From assembly GCF_018863415.1 (NCBI RefSeq), contig NZ_JAHKSN010000012.1, positions 1-64,000 on the forward strand: a DNA stretch of 64,000 nucleotides, written 5' to 3'. How positions within the stretch are numbered: position 1 is the first letter of the stretch; each line of letters begins with the position of its first letter. Positions 9,115 through 17,650 of the stretch are shown here, piece by piece. A program made the position numbers and the translations under genes. This DNA is from Deinococcus aestuarii (GTDB taxonomy: Bacteria; Deinococcota; Deinococci; Deinococcales; Deinococcaceae). A model generated the notes under the pieces. The model was not told the origin of the DNA and did no database searches. It was given only the letters and a program-made list of their open reading frames with translations.

Positions 9115-10121
9115 ACGTCGCCTCCGCGCGCGAGCCGCTGAACGACGCCGCGTGCGACATCCTCGGAGGCCGGCACGGGAGGTTCGTGAGTCAGGTCTAT
9201 ACGGTACGAGACGGACACGACGCCTCCGGGAGGTCGGCCAGTGACGAAGCTCTCGGGGACGAGACGAGGAAAATCGCCGATTACGCTGTAGCAGCGTGTT
9301 TCGCGGACGCGGAACCGTTTGCCGCGGTGCTGCTCCAGCTCTGTGGGCGGAGCGCCCACCGCGGCAAGCAGTGCGGTCAGGACGCTCGCGTCTGCACCGA
9401 GCGTCACGACCTCCTCAACGAGGTCCGCCAGCGTCTCTCCATCCTCGGCGACCTCGAGTCGGACGGTGACGAGATACAACTGTCCGCCGTTCGGCGGCTG
9501 CAACTGCTCGAAGCCGTGCACCTCCACCTGTAGGCTCGTGGCGGAGAGGGTACTCTTGACCTCGGCGGCGACCAGGCCGCGCCGGAAGTCGTGCCGAGCC
9601 ATTAAAGGCCCATGCCACGCGTCAAGCGCGCTCGAGTCGTGCCGCACGAGTTCGCGCAGGTACCACAGCTCGCCGTAGAGTCCGACGACCTGCGCGTCGG
9701 TCAGCCCCCGCTCGGTGGGCCGATCCAACAACTCGCGCCAGCGCCGCAGTACTCCGGCACACGCGAGGTCGGGTTGATCCACACCCTCTTCCAGGGCCTG
9801 CAGCATTTCGGCGGTCAGGAGGGCGAACACGTCGTCGAGGTGACGCCGCACACACCGTACCCGTACGAAGGGCCGTTCGGTACCGTCCTCGACGAGGACG
9901 ACTCGTTCGATCGTCACGGCGGCGCTGCGGCGGTCCTCGACGACGCGTTGGTGCCTCGTGAGTCGTACGAGCAGCATGCGGTTGCCGGCCTCGTCAAGCG
10001 CGAGGGCGGCGGGTCCTGCACGTGTGCGCACGTCCTCCTGCCAGGTGCGGACGCGCCCGGCCTCCACGGGCTGGCTGGCGAGCACGCGGAACGCGTGCAG
10101 GACCGCCGGAAGATGTCTCAC
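9111..10121 (-). CDS. PD-(D/E)XK family protein (DUF4420-like), putative nuclease
   Basis: 336 residues. The restriction-endonuclease fold signature is visible: GELWYLRELV with Glu151, HDF with Asp178, and AAEVKST with Glu187 and Lys189, followed by LQVEVHGFEQL. This agrees with PD-(D/E)XK motif proteins (DUF4420) encoded beside Z1 helicases. It is the likely DNA-cutting component. The ends overlap the Z1 and GHKL genes by four bases each. Confidence 0.85.
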   Translation of the reverse strand: MRHLPAVLHAFRVLASQPVEAGRVRTWQEDVRTRAGPAALALDEAGNRMLLVRLTRHQRVVEDRRSAAVTIERVVLVEDGTERPFVRVRCVRRHLDDVFALLTAEMLQALEEGVDQPDLACAGVLRRWRELLDRPTERGLTDAQVVGLYGELWYLRELVRHDSSALDAWHGPLMARHDFRRGLVAAEVKSTLSATSLQVEVHGFEQLQPPNGGQLYLVTVRLEVAEDGETLADLVEEVVTLGADASVLTALLAAVGAPPTELEQHRGKRFRVRETRCYSVIGDFPRLVPESFVTGRPPGGVVSVSYRIDLTHEPPVPASEDVARGVVQRLARGGDV

Positions 10122-12727
10122 GGGACGGTCTCTTCCTCGTACTCCAGTTCCTCGAGGGAGGGTGGAACGCGGGACAGGTCTACGGACACGTATCCCACGA
10201 CGCCGTCTCGGACGTCATCCGACTCGAAGTCGGGGAAGAGGATCGACACGCCTGCCATGTCCGCCACCGCGGCGAGGTCCGTACGAGGCTTGTGGTTGCG
10301 TCCCTCCCGCTTCCTCGGCTCGTACCTGGAATCCTTGTCGATGACGTACAGCATCAGTACGCCATGGTCCACGTAGGGGGACGCCTCGCGAAGTGCCAGA
10401 ACGTCGTTGAGGGTCGCCACGCGTGCTTCGGGCGATACCTCCAAGTCCGCGATGCGGTCAAGATTGTTGACCAGGAAGCCGATGTTCGCGGTATCCGGTC
10501 CGGTGGACCGTTCGTAGCGGGAGCGATTGACCAGTGCGACGTCCATGCCGGGCACGAAGTCCTTGAGGATCTTGCCGTCACCACGGCTTGTCACTCCGGC
10601 GACGACGACATTCCACCGGAACAAGCGACCTCGGCGGTTCTGGTCCCGGATGTAGTCCTTGATCGGGCCGGGCAGCATGTCCGTCTCGTCCGGGTGGAAG
10701 CGGAACTCCTCCAAAAATGTCATGATCTGTTCCACACCGACGTCCAGAAGCACGTGCCGCATGCCGTTCTCCTGGGCTTTGTGGGCTACGCTTTCGCCCT
10801 CCAGCCGGCGCAGCAGTGCCGTGGCCGCCTCGAGGTTGTGTCGCAACCACGCCTCGTCCCGGTGGTAATACTTCAACATCTGCGGTGATTTGGCGCGATA
10901 CGAGAGGTCGCGGTCAATCACGGACTGCATCTTGGCTCGGGCCGTGATGTTCAGTACGGGATGCAGCCGCACCCGTACTGCGAACTGCAGGGGAGTCACG
11001 TCCTCCTGCTCGTAACGCTCCACGTCGAGGCGGATCTCCCGTTCGACGGTCGCCAGATCGAAGTAGAAGTCCTGAAGTTCGCCGGTCATCCAGACGCGCG
11101 GCAGATCCTCGTAACCGGGACGGAAGCCGAACCAACGTCCCATCTGCAGGAGAGTGTCGTAGGCGCTGGAGGTCCGCACGAAGTAGCTGACGACGAGTCC
11201 CTCGAGTGTCAAACCACGCGAGAGGATGTTCCCTCCCACGACGATCTGCGTGGTCCCCTCCTCCTCGTACGTCAGGCGCTGCAAGCTGCGGGAGTTCTCG
11301 ACGACGACCCGCGTGTCGGCGACCACCTCGGCCAAGTGGGGCCACAACGTCTCGAAGGGAACGGGGTCGCATCCTTCGACCCGCACTCTGTGCGACTCCT
11401 TCTCCCATTGGGCCGCGAGCTTCTCGGAGAGGGCCGCGTCGCCGCGAGTGAGGGCCGCGTACCTCTCGCGGCGACGCTCGTCAATGAGCGGTGCGAACCG
11501 ATCGTGTACGGCCGCGGACAACGTGGTGTGGACGAGCATGCTGGAGTGTTCGCCGCGCTGGCCCCGTGCGCCACGCGCAGCCGTAGCCATCCAGAAGTAG
11601 TCCAGCGCGTCCTCGAGACTGGGGGTCAGGTACGGCTGGAACGTTACGGCGTCGCGCGAATTGACTGGCCTGAGCAGCGGTACCTCCTCGTCGGGTACGT
11701 CCCGCAGCATGTCGAGGCCTTCGAAGGTCGCCTCGTCGTCGCTGTCGAAGCTCTCTCGACCGAAGATACGCTCCGGGCCGAAGTAGCGGTCGGGTTGAGG
11801 CAGGTCGACGATGAAGTCCCGTGGGTACAAGTCCTCCGGCACCGTGGGGTCCACGAACAGGTTCGCGAAGGGAGTGGCCGTATAGCCCACGTACGCCACC
11901 TTGGGAAGCGCGCCGAGAATCGCAAGCAGCTGCCGGTTGACGGCGGTTCGGGTGTCTCCTCGTGAAGTGTTGATGCTGGCCTGATCCGCCTCGTCGTCAA
12001 TGACGAGCACCGGGCAGGTGGCGAGTACGGGGCCTGCTCCGAGAAGCCATTCGTGCAGTTTCCGCAACGGTGCGGCGTTCTTCTTGACTACACACAGGAT
12101 TTTCTGATCGTGTCGGCCGGTGAGGAATGCCGCCGCCTTCGAGGCGGGCGTTTCAAAGTCCGAGTCGGATGTCGTGAGCAGATGCCAGGAGTCCGGGTTC
12201 TCGTCGGCGAGTTCGGCCGCGAGCCGCCTCTGCGTCTGTCGGCGCAGTGCGTTGTGCATGCCGGAAAGGACGATGAAGAGGCGATAGCCGGCGTCGGCGG
12301 CCTTAGCGATCACCGCGGAGTAGTTCGCCGTCTTACCGCTTTGCACGTACCCCAACACGAGGCCTCGGACGTCGAACGTGTCCGTCTGTGGGGCTTCGAG
12401 CAACGCCACCACCTTGGTGGATGCCGCGTCCAGAGACGCGAGGGAGTCGGGCCGCCAGCCACGTGCTTCCAGTCGACGCCGCAGGGCGGGCCAGTATCGG
12501 TCGTCCTCGGTCGCACCGTGGTACCAGCCCGCACGGGTCTTGTCGCCGTACATCGTGCGGGGCACGTCGAGGGTCTTCAAACGCAAGGCACGCCTCTCGA
12601 ACTCCTCCCGTGCTGCTCGGACCTGGTCCTCCGGCGCGATTTTCGCGAGATGACGACAGGCCTCGTCAAGCGTTCGACCGCCACGGACGAGCCCTCCCAA
12701 CGTAGCGACGATCCATTCCATGTCCAT
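10118..12727 (-). CDS. Z1 domain superfamily II helicase-like ATPase
   Basis: 869 residues, start ATG 12727 (second ATG two codons later), GAAAGGA upstream. Walker A is GYVQSGKT (126-133), Walker B is VIDDEAD (Asp244-Asp248), followed by a GYTATPFANLF motif and a C-terminal LSRGLTLEGL with QMGRWFGFRPGY that is typical of Z1 domains. Z1 proteins are translocating ATPases that recur with GHKL ATPases and nucleases in defence operons. It is the first gene of the tightly overlapping block; a 14-bp palindrome lies 38 bp before its start. Confidence 0.92.
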   Translation of the reverse strand: MDMEWIVATLGGLVRGGRTLDEACRHLAKIAPEDQVRAAREEFERRALRLKTLDVPRTMYGDKTRAGWYHGATEDDRYWPALRRRLEARGWRPDSLASLDAASTKVVALLEAPQTDTFDVRGLVLGYVQSGKTANYSAVIAKAADAGYRLFIVLSGMHNALRRQTQRRLAAELADENPDSWHLLTTSDSDFETPASKAAAFLTGRHDQKILCVVKKNAAPLRKLHEWLLGAGPVLATCPVLVIDDEADQASINTSRGDTRTAVNRQLLAILGALPKVAYVGYTATPFANLFVDPTVPEDLYPRDFIVDLPQPDRYFGPERIFGRESFDSDDEATFEGLDMLRDVPDEEVPLLRPVNSRDAVTFQPYLTPSLEDALDYFWMATAARGARGQRGEHSSMLVHTTLSAAVHDRFAPLIDERRRERYAALTRGDAALSEKLAAQWEKESHRVRVEGCDPVPFETLWPHLAEVVADTRVVVENSRSLQRLTYEEEGTTQIVVGGNILSRGLTLEGLVVSYFVRTSSAYDTLLQMGRWFGFRPGYEDLPRVWMTGELQDFYFDLATVEREIRLDVERYEQEDVTPLQFAVRVRLHPVLNITARAKMQSVIDRDLSYRAKSPQMLKYYHRDEAWLRHNLEAATALLRRLEGESVAHKAQENGMRHVLLDVGVEQIMTFLEEFRFHPDETDMLPGPIKDYIRDQNRRGRLFRWNVVVAGVTSRGDGKILKDFVPGMDVALVNRSRYERSTGPDTANIGFLVNNLDRIADLEVSPEARVATLNDVLALREASPYVDHGVLMLYVIDKDSRYEPRKREGRNHKPRTDLAAVADMAGVSILFPDFESDDVRDGVVGYVSVDLSRVPPSLEELEYEEETVP

Positions 12728-12764
12728 GTGCGGCGTTGTCCTTTCGGGGATATGAGAAGACTGA

Positions 12765-12778
12765 GCGGTACGTACCGC
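12765..12778. promoter_or_regulatory. 14-bp perfect palindrome before the Z1 operon
   Basis: GCGGTACGTACCGC reads the same on both strands and lies 38 bp in front of the Z1 start codon, in a 180-bp gap between the 153-residue gene and Z1. Position and symmetry suggest an operator for a dimeric regulator such as a restriction-system controller, but none has been linked to it. Confidence 0.45.
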
Positions 12779-12907
12779 CCAGATTACAAGACCGCGTCTT
12801 TCCCGGGTGCCGAATTGTCGTCCCGATCAGTGGTGTGGGGCCGGCTACCGATCGCGTGGTACGTTCACGCTCGCTCTTGAGCAGTCACTGGTCGGGCCCC
12901 CACCTGA

Positions 12908-13369
12908 TCACTCGCCGTCGGATGCTCCGCGCGAATAGAACTGCAGAGCTCTCCGGAACGGCTCGAGGTTCTCTTGCCGCAGAAGCTCGGGAGCGTCTCG
13001 CCACAGCATTCGCTCGGCGACCTCGAACGCCCAGCCCGAGACATCGGTCTCGTCCTGCGCAGCGTGAAGGTCCTCGAGGTCGTACGAGGTCAGTCCAGGG
13101 TCATCCACACCGTAACGGCCGCTCAATGCGACTGTCAGAGCCAGGGTCTCGCTCGGGCCCCGGGCTTCCTCGAACAGTTCCTCGTAGAGAACGTTCGCCA
13201 GGATCGCTCGGGCCAGGTTGAGGGCCGCCTCGTCCGGTGTCGGGAGTGGCGCGTCGGACCCGACACCGATCACCTCGCGGAAGTAGGTGGGGCGTGTCGC
13301 GTAGTTCGCCACGACCGAGTCCATTGTCGACAGACACTCCCTCACCAGGCACTCCACGTCCTCATTCAT
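12908..13369 (-). CDS. Uncharacterised small protein between Vsr and Z1
   Basis: 153 residues, acidic, ATG start at 13369 overlapping the end of the Vsr gene by 8 bp. It looks helical (PTPDEAALNLARAILANVLYEELFEEARG) and no motif was recognised. Overlap with Vsr upstream and the same strand as Z1 downstream place it in the restriction-like unit; it may be a specificity, inhibitor or adaptor protein. Confidence 0.7.
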   Translation of the reverse strand: MNEDVECLVRECLSTMDSVVANYATRPTYFREVIGVGSDAPLPTPDEAALNLARAILANVLYEELFEEARGPSETLALTVALSGRYGVDDPGLTSYDLEDLHAAQDETDVSGWAFEVAERMLWRDAPELLRQENLEPFRRALQFYSRGASDGE

Positions 13370-13913
13370 CCACTGAATCTACCCGAGGAGCGTGGGGGTG
13401 AGCCGGGCCTTCGACGGCGGTGCGCCTTCTCGATCGCTTCCGCGGCCCATCAAGCCGTGGCTCCGAGTGCGTTCCCCCTGAAGGACGTGCCCGATCGCAG
13501 GTGACCCGGCTGCCTCCCAACGCGGCCTCGATCTGCTCCAGGACATCGTCGAGGCGCTTCTTCACGTCCTTTTCCCATACCCTGATCACATGCCAGCCGG
13601 CGGCCTCCAGTTCTGCCCGCTGTCGGGCGTCCCTGGCTATGTTCCGTTCGATCTTCTCACGCCAGAAGGGCTGCAGCTTGCCAGACCACGTCTCGAAATC
13701 CCTCCCGTGCCAGAAGTCTCCGTCAACGAACACCGCTACCTTCCTCTTCGGGAAAGCCACGTCGGGTGTCCCCGGTAATCCCGCGAGATGTTTGCGGAAG
13801 CGCCAGCCTCGACGGTGCAGGGCGGAACGCAAGGTGAGTTCCGGTGCCGTGTCCTTTCTGCGGACGCGACGCATGAGCGCGCTCCGGCGGTCCTTCGAGA
13901 GCTTGTCGGCCAC
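13362..13913 (-). CDS. vsr: Very short patch repair endonuclease
   Basis: 183 residues from a GTG start. The hallmark Vsr segments are present: MRRVRRKDTAPELTLRSALHRRGWRFR, LPGTPDVAF, VFVDGDFWHG and GWHVIRVWE. Vsr nicks next to T:G mismatches that arise when 5-methylcytosine deaminates, so it normally accompanies a C5 methyltransferase; here that gene lies divergently 83 bp away. The last 45 residues are a basic tail beyond the usual family end. The 13914-13996 gap must hold both promoters; a TATAGT box is visible near 13924. Confidence 0.9.
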   Translation of the reverse strand: MADKLSKDRRSALMRRVRRKDTAPELTLRSALHRRGWRFRKHLAGLPGTPDVAFPKRKVAVFVDGDFWHGRDFETWSGKLQPFWREKIERNIARDARQRAELEAAGWHVIRVWEKDVKKRLDDVLEQIEAALGGSRVTCDRARPSGGTHSEPRLDGPRKRSRRRTAVEGPAHPHAPRVDSVDE

Positions 13914-13996
13914 ATGGTCAGGCTATAGTGGTGAGGCGTGGGAAGGTGTGTTCCTCATGACCCGTTCACGACGTTGTAGCATCCCTGATAGGAACG

Positions 13997-15130
13997 ATGG
14001 CCTCTGTTGACCCTTCCCCAACCCAACTACCCGATCGAGCTGTGGTCGCGGTGGATCTATTCTGTGGCATCGGTGGACTGACCCATGGACTCCTGAAGGC
14101 CGGCGTGAAGGTCGTCGCGGGGTACGACCTGGACGCTTCTTGCCGGTACGCTTACGAGGCGAACAACGAAGGTGCAGTCTTCCACCACGCGGATGTCACG
14201 ACGCTCACGGCCGCCGATCTTCGGAAACACTATCCGGAAGGCGCAGTTCGAGTTCTCGTAGGGTGTGCACCGTGTCAACCGTTTTCCAGCCTGAAGAGGA
14301 CCTCACGCGCGGAAGACGTCCAATCCGGTGCGAGTCCGAGAACGGATCTCGACGATCCGGCTTGGGCTCCTCTTCGCCACTTCGGTCAACTCATCGAGGA
14401 TCTGTCGCCGGACGTGGTCAGTATGGAGAACGTCACCCGGCTCGCCAACAGGAAAAAGTATCCCGTGTACGACGAGTTCATCGGGCGACTCGAGCGGGCA
14501 GGCTACCTCGTCACGGAGTACCGACCGTACGGACCTGACTTCGGCATCCCACAACGTCGGCGTCGTCTCGTGGTCTTCGCGTCGAAACATGGCTCGGTCA
14601 ATCTCGTACGACCAGGCAAGAAGCCCGCTCCGGAGGACGTCTCCGTCGCGAGGAGCCTGTCTGTCCTACCGAAGCTGGAACACGGCCAGAGCGACCCGAA
14701 CGACCGCGTCCACGTGGTACGGCGCCTTACCGAGACGAACCTCAAGCGTGTCGAGGCGTCCAGGCCTGGGGGAACCTGGGAGGACTGGCCCGAGGCCCTT
14801 CGCCTCGAGTGCCACAAGAAGGCGACCGGCACGTCGTTCGCTTCCGTCTACGGTCGCATGGACCCCGAGGCTCCGGCACCGACGATCACCACTCAGTTCT
14901 TCAACGTGGGTACGGGACGCTTCGTCCACCCGGAGCAGAACCGTGGGTTGAGCTTGCGCGAAGGGGCTATCCTGCAGACGTTTCCTCGGGAATACGCCTT
15001 CGTGGAGGACGGAAAGCCTCTGAGTATCCAGGGGCTCGGTAGACACATCGGGAACGCGGTGCCGCCCGTGTTGGGTCGGGTCATCGGCCGCTCCATCCTC
15101 AACCACGTCACTCAGATGCCTCTTTTCTGA
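13997..15130 (+). CDS. DNA (cytosine-5-)-methyltransferase
   Basis: 377 residues with all main C5-methyltransferase motifs: I DLFCGIGG (residues 20-27), IV GCAPCQPFS with catalytic Cys93, VI MENV, VIII IPQRRRRL and X GNAVPP near the end. It transfers methyl from SAM to cytosine in a specific sequence; the recognition site cannot be read from the gene. A weak TAGGAAC precedes the start. It is divergent from vsr and the Z1/GHKL operon, and presumably protects host DNA from that machinery. Confidence 0.95.
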   Translation: MASVDPSPTQLPDRAVVAVDLFCGIGGLTHGLLKAGVKVVAGYDLDASCRYAYEANNEGAVFHHADVTTLTAADLRKHYPEGAVRVLVGCAPCQPFSSLKRTSRAEDVQSGASPRTDLDDPAWAPLRHFGQLIEDLSPDVVSMENVTRLANRKKYPVYDEFIGRLERAGYLVTEYRPYGPDFGIPQRRRRLVVFASKHGSVNLVRPGKKPAPEDVSVARSLSVLPKLEHGQSDPNDRVHVVRRLTETNLKRVEASRPGGTWEDWPEALRLECHKKATGTSFASVYGRMDPEAPAPTITTQFFNVGTGRFVHPEQNRGLSLREGAILQTFPREYAFVEDGKPLSIQGLGRHIGNAVPPVLGRVIGRSILNHVTQMPLF

Positions 15131-15514
15131 GCCATGTCGACGCCGTCGCGGGGCGGCCCGGACGATGACTTCTTCCTCGTCTCCTTGACGAGCGCCTCCA
15201 CACTTCATCCCAGTGTCGCGCTCGGTCGACCAACCGCGCCGACGCTCCGACTGCCATCCACGGTGCAGCGGGCCTGACAACACCTCGTCGGCCGGTGGAG
15301 GGATAGCAGTGCGTGCCCGGCCTGTGCTGTACGACGACGGGTCCCGTCAAGGAGTCGATGGAGCGCCCCACGCCTCGCCTGGGGCCGGCAGTTCCGGATC
15401 GCCCGAGTGGACCGTTCCCTACGGGCTTCACGCCGAAGACGGGGGTGGCGAGCGGTATTTGCGTGTCCGGCCCACGTCCTCGACGGATACAGTGTCGTCG
15501 AGGAGGCGTCCGTT
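15131..15514. other. Gap without recognisable gene
   Basis: The 384 bp between the methyltransferase and the DUF262 gene contain short open frames on both strands, none with a convincing start signal or protein-like composition. No strong inverted repeats were seen. The promoter of the DUF262-HEPN pair probably lies in the last part. Confidence 0.4.
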
Positions 15515-16585
15515 TTGAGAATCACCCGTTCCGTCTTCAGGCTTTACGACTTCCTGTCCTGGCAACGCTCTGGGGAGCTAGATACCAGTCCGAAATTCCA
15601 ACGCCGTTCCGTCTGGTCGGCAAGCGCGAAATCCTTCCTGGTCGACACCGTCATCCGCGACATGCCCGTACCCATCATCATTCTGCGCAATGTCCTGAAC
15701 GACACCACGTACCACGAGACCCGGGAGGTCGTGGACGGTCAACAGCGCCTACGTACGCTCCTGGGATTCGTGGACTCGAGTGTCCTTCCGGATTTCGATG
15801 AGGCTAGGGAAGCTTTCACCGTACGTCGGACTCATAACGCTGACTTGGCCGGACTGTCTTTCGCCCAGTTCCCGCCCGAGCTCAAGACGAAGGTGCTGAA
15901 CTACGAGTTCAGCGTGCACACGCTGCCCTCGGATACCACTGACAAGGAGGTGCTTCAGATCTTCGCACGACTCAATTCCAGTGGAGTCAAACTTAATGAA
16001 CAAGAAATTCGTAACGCCGAGTTCACAGGGGTCCTGAAGACGCTCGTATACGACGTGGCTCTAGACCACTTGGAACGTTGGAGACGCTGGAAGGTGTTCT
16101 CCGAGGTAGAGATCGCGCGGATGGACGAAGTAGAAGCGACAAGCGACATCGTTCTCATGATGCAACAGGGGTTAAAGGCAAAGACTCAAGGACAGCTTAC
16201 CCGCTTCTACGCCCAGCACGAAGAAGAGTTCGACGGCGCCTCGGAAGTTCCCAAGCGCTTCGACTCGGTGATGGAGGCCATCGATTCCACTATAGGAGGA
16301 TGGATCGCAGGGAGCCAATTGGCGCGCAAGACCGTTTTCCCACTCGTCTTCGCCGTGTACTACGACCTGATGTTCGGCCTGGGGACTCCCCTCGAAACAG
16401 TCACTCCACGGCCTCTTGGCGCTGGGCTCTCGGACGCGTTGCGTGCTGCTGCCCTAGCGATGAAAGACCGTTCGAACCTACCGGAGGCCGTATCGGACGC
16501 CCTGCGCGGGTCAACGAACAACGTAGAAAGTCGGCGTGCAGTCTTCGACTTCCTCAAAGGCGGCTATGACAGGACCGGCGCCTAG
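15515..16585 (+). CDS. DUF262 (GmrSD N-terminal-like / ParB-fold) protein
   Basis: 356 residues if started at the TTG at 15515, chosen because GAGGAGG lies 8 bp upstream; the frame is open farther upstream but that part looks non-coding. Early residues FLSWQRSGELDTSPKFQRRSVW and the DGQQR motif (74-78) define DUF262, the domain of the type IV enzyme GmrSD and of many anti-phage proteins; DGQQR is implicated in nucleotide hydrolysis. No C-terminal HNH (DUF1524) domain is visible, so the nuclease function may come from the overlapping HEPN gene. Confidence 0.85.
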   Translation: MRITRSVFRLYDFLSWQRSGELDTSPKFQRRSVWSASAKSFLVDTVIRDMPVPIIILRNVLNDTTYHETREVVDGQQRLRTLLGFVDSSVLPDFDEAREAFTVRRTHNADLAGLSFAQFPPELKTKVLNYEFSVHTLPSDTTDKEVLQIFARLNSSGVKLNEQEIRNAEFTGVLKTLVYDVALDHLERWRRWKVFSEVEIARMDEVEATSDIVLMMQQGLKAKTQGQLTRFYAQHEEEFDGASEVPKRFDSVMEAIDSTIGGWIAGSQLARKTVFPLVFAVYYDLMFGLGTPLETVTPRPLGAGLSDALRAAALAMKDRSNLPEAVSDALRGSTNNVESRRAVFDFLKGGYDRTGA

Positions 16586-17204
16586 TCCATCCCTCCCCGT
16601 CAGCAGGACATTGTTCTCCCAGTTGGAGACACGGCTCAACTCCCTCGAAGCGACCCGCGCACAACTCGAGGCGCTGTTCAGAGGCGGCAGTCTCGCCCAA
16701 GATGCCTTGGACAACGCCTACGTCGGCCTTTACGTAACTATGTGCGTTGAGTTCGAAGGCTTTCTCGAGAACCTCTTCCTGTCCTTGCTCCTTGACGGCG
16801 CAGGCGTGGTCCAGACGGGTGTCGCACCGACGGTGGTCGTCGGGTCGCAGGAAGTGGTCAAGGCGATGGTCATAGGTCCAGGTAAGGACTACGCGGATTG
16901 GTTGCCTTATGATCGAACAGAACAGAAGGCGAATATTTTCTTTCAATCCGGCAAGCCGTTCACTAATGTGAGCGGTGATCAAAAGGGGTACGTAAAGGAG
17001 ATTATGTACCTTAGGAACGCCTTGGCACACAGCAGCGAGTATAGTCGACGGGTATTTCTTGACAAGGTCATTCAGCAGCGCCCACTGTCCAACGCGGAGC
17101 GCACACCGATCGGCTTTTTGCGTGTCCGCATCTCGAACGGTCGCACCATTTATCAAGAACATCGACTCAGGTTGCTCAACATCGCAAACACGCTCACGAC
17201 TTGA
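16566..17204 (+). CDS. HEPN-like putative RNase paired with DUF262
   Basis: 212 residues from ATG 16566, overlapping the DUF262 gene by 20 bp. It is mostly helical (VTMCVEFEGFLENLFLSLLL) and contains YLRNALAH, the HEPN Rx4H catalytic motif with Arg150 and His155. HEPN domains are metal-independent RNases in toxins and abortive-infection systems. The layout matches MAE_28990/MAE_18760-type HEPN proteins next to DUF262 genes. Inference: the DUF262 protein senses infection and releases HEPN RNase activity. The GC content falls in the middle of the gene. Confidence 0.75.
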   Translation: MTGPAPSPSLPVSRTLFSQLETRLNSLEATRAQLEALFRGGSLAQDALDNAYVGLYVTMCVEFEGFLENLFLSLLLDGAGVVQTGVAPTVVVGSQEVVKAMVIGPGKDYADWLPYDRTEQKANIFFQSGKPFTNVSGDQKGYVKEIMYLRNALAHSSEYSRRVFLDKVIQQRPLSNAERTPIGFLRVRISNGRTIYQEHRLRLLNIANTLTT

Positions 17205-17650
17205 CAAGTCGCTATTTGATTGAACTGCGGTAAAAATTACCTGCCCGCCACTTCTCTCGAGATGCCGACCCAAGTTAGGTCGACACTCACACTCCTGGCG
17301 TCTGAGGTAGGTCGCCGCCCCTACTCAGACGCCTCAACGACCCGAAGGGCCTCGTCCGGGCGAGAGTGCCACGTTTCGTCGGCAACCATCTACTGCCCAG
17401 GGGGTACTGCCCAGGGGGACAGGGGGTTCGTCCTCTGCTGCCGTAGGTGCGGTACTGCCCGGGGGTAGACGAGCGGTAGCGAATACACCGGCGTGGCGGC
17501 TCTGAGAGAAAGGATCGCAGAGGCGCGATGAGTCGTGGCCCATCATCCGGGGCTTCCCCCGGCCACCAAAAGCCTTCACCCGGCAGGAGCCGGGTGGGGG
17601 AGGAGTGTCGTTCCGGAACGGCGAATTCTCCTCCCGAGGTGTCTCCCCGC
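17205..17650. other. Non-coding leader with tandem 14-bp repeats and hairpins before the TnpB-like gene
   Basis: No convincing gene. TACTGCCCAGGGGG occurs twice in tandem (17391-17404, 17405-17418) and again with one base missing at 17453-17465. Closer to the gene are CCGGGG/CCCCGG near 17548-17563, a perfect CACCCGGC-AGGA-GCCGGGTG hairpin at 17578-17597, and the 12-bp palindrome CGTTCCGGAACG at 17609-17620. The density of structure suggests a transcribed non-coding RNA or transposon-end DNA. Confidence 0.5.

Noticed and set aside
10961..11965. 334-residue plus-strand frame opposite the Z1 gene
   Set aside because: Antisense to a gene with clear helicase motifs; no start signal.
17391..17465. 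Possible CRISPR array
   Set aside because: Only three 14-bp units, two directly adjacent without spacers; does not meet array structure.
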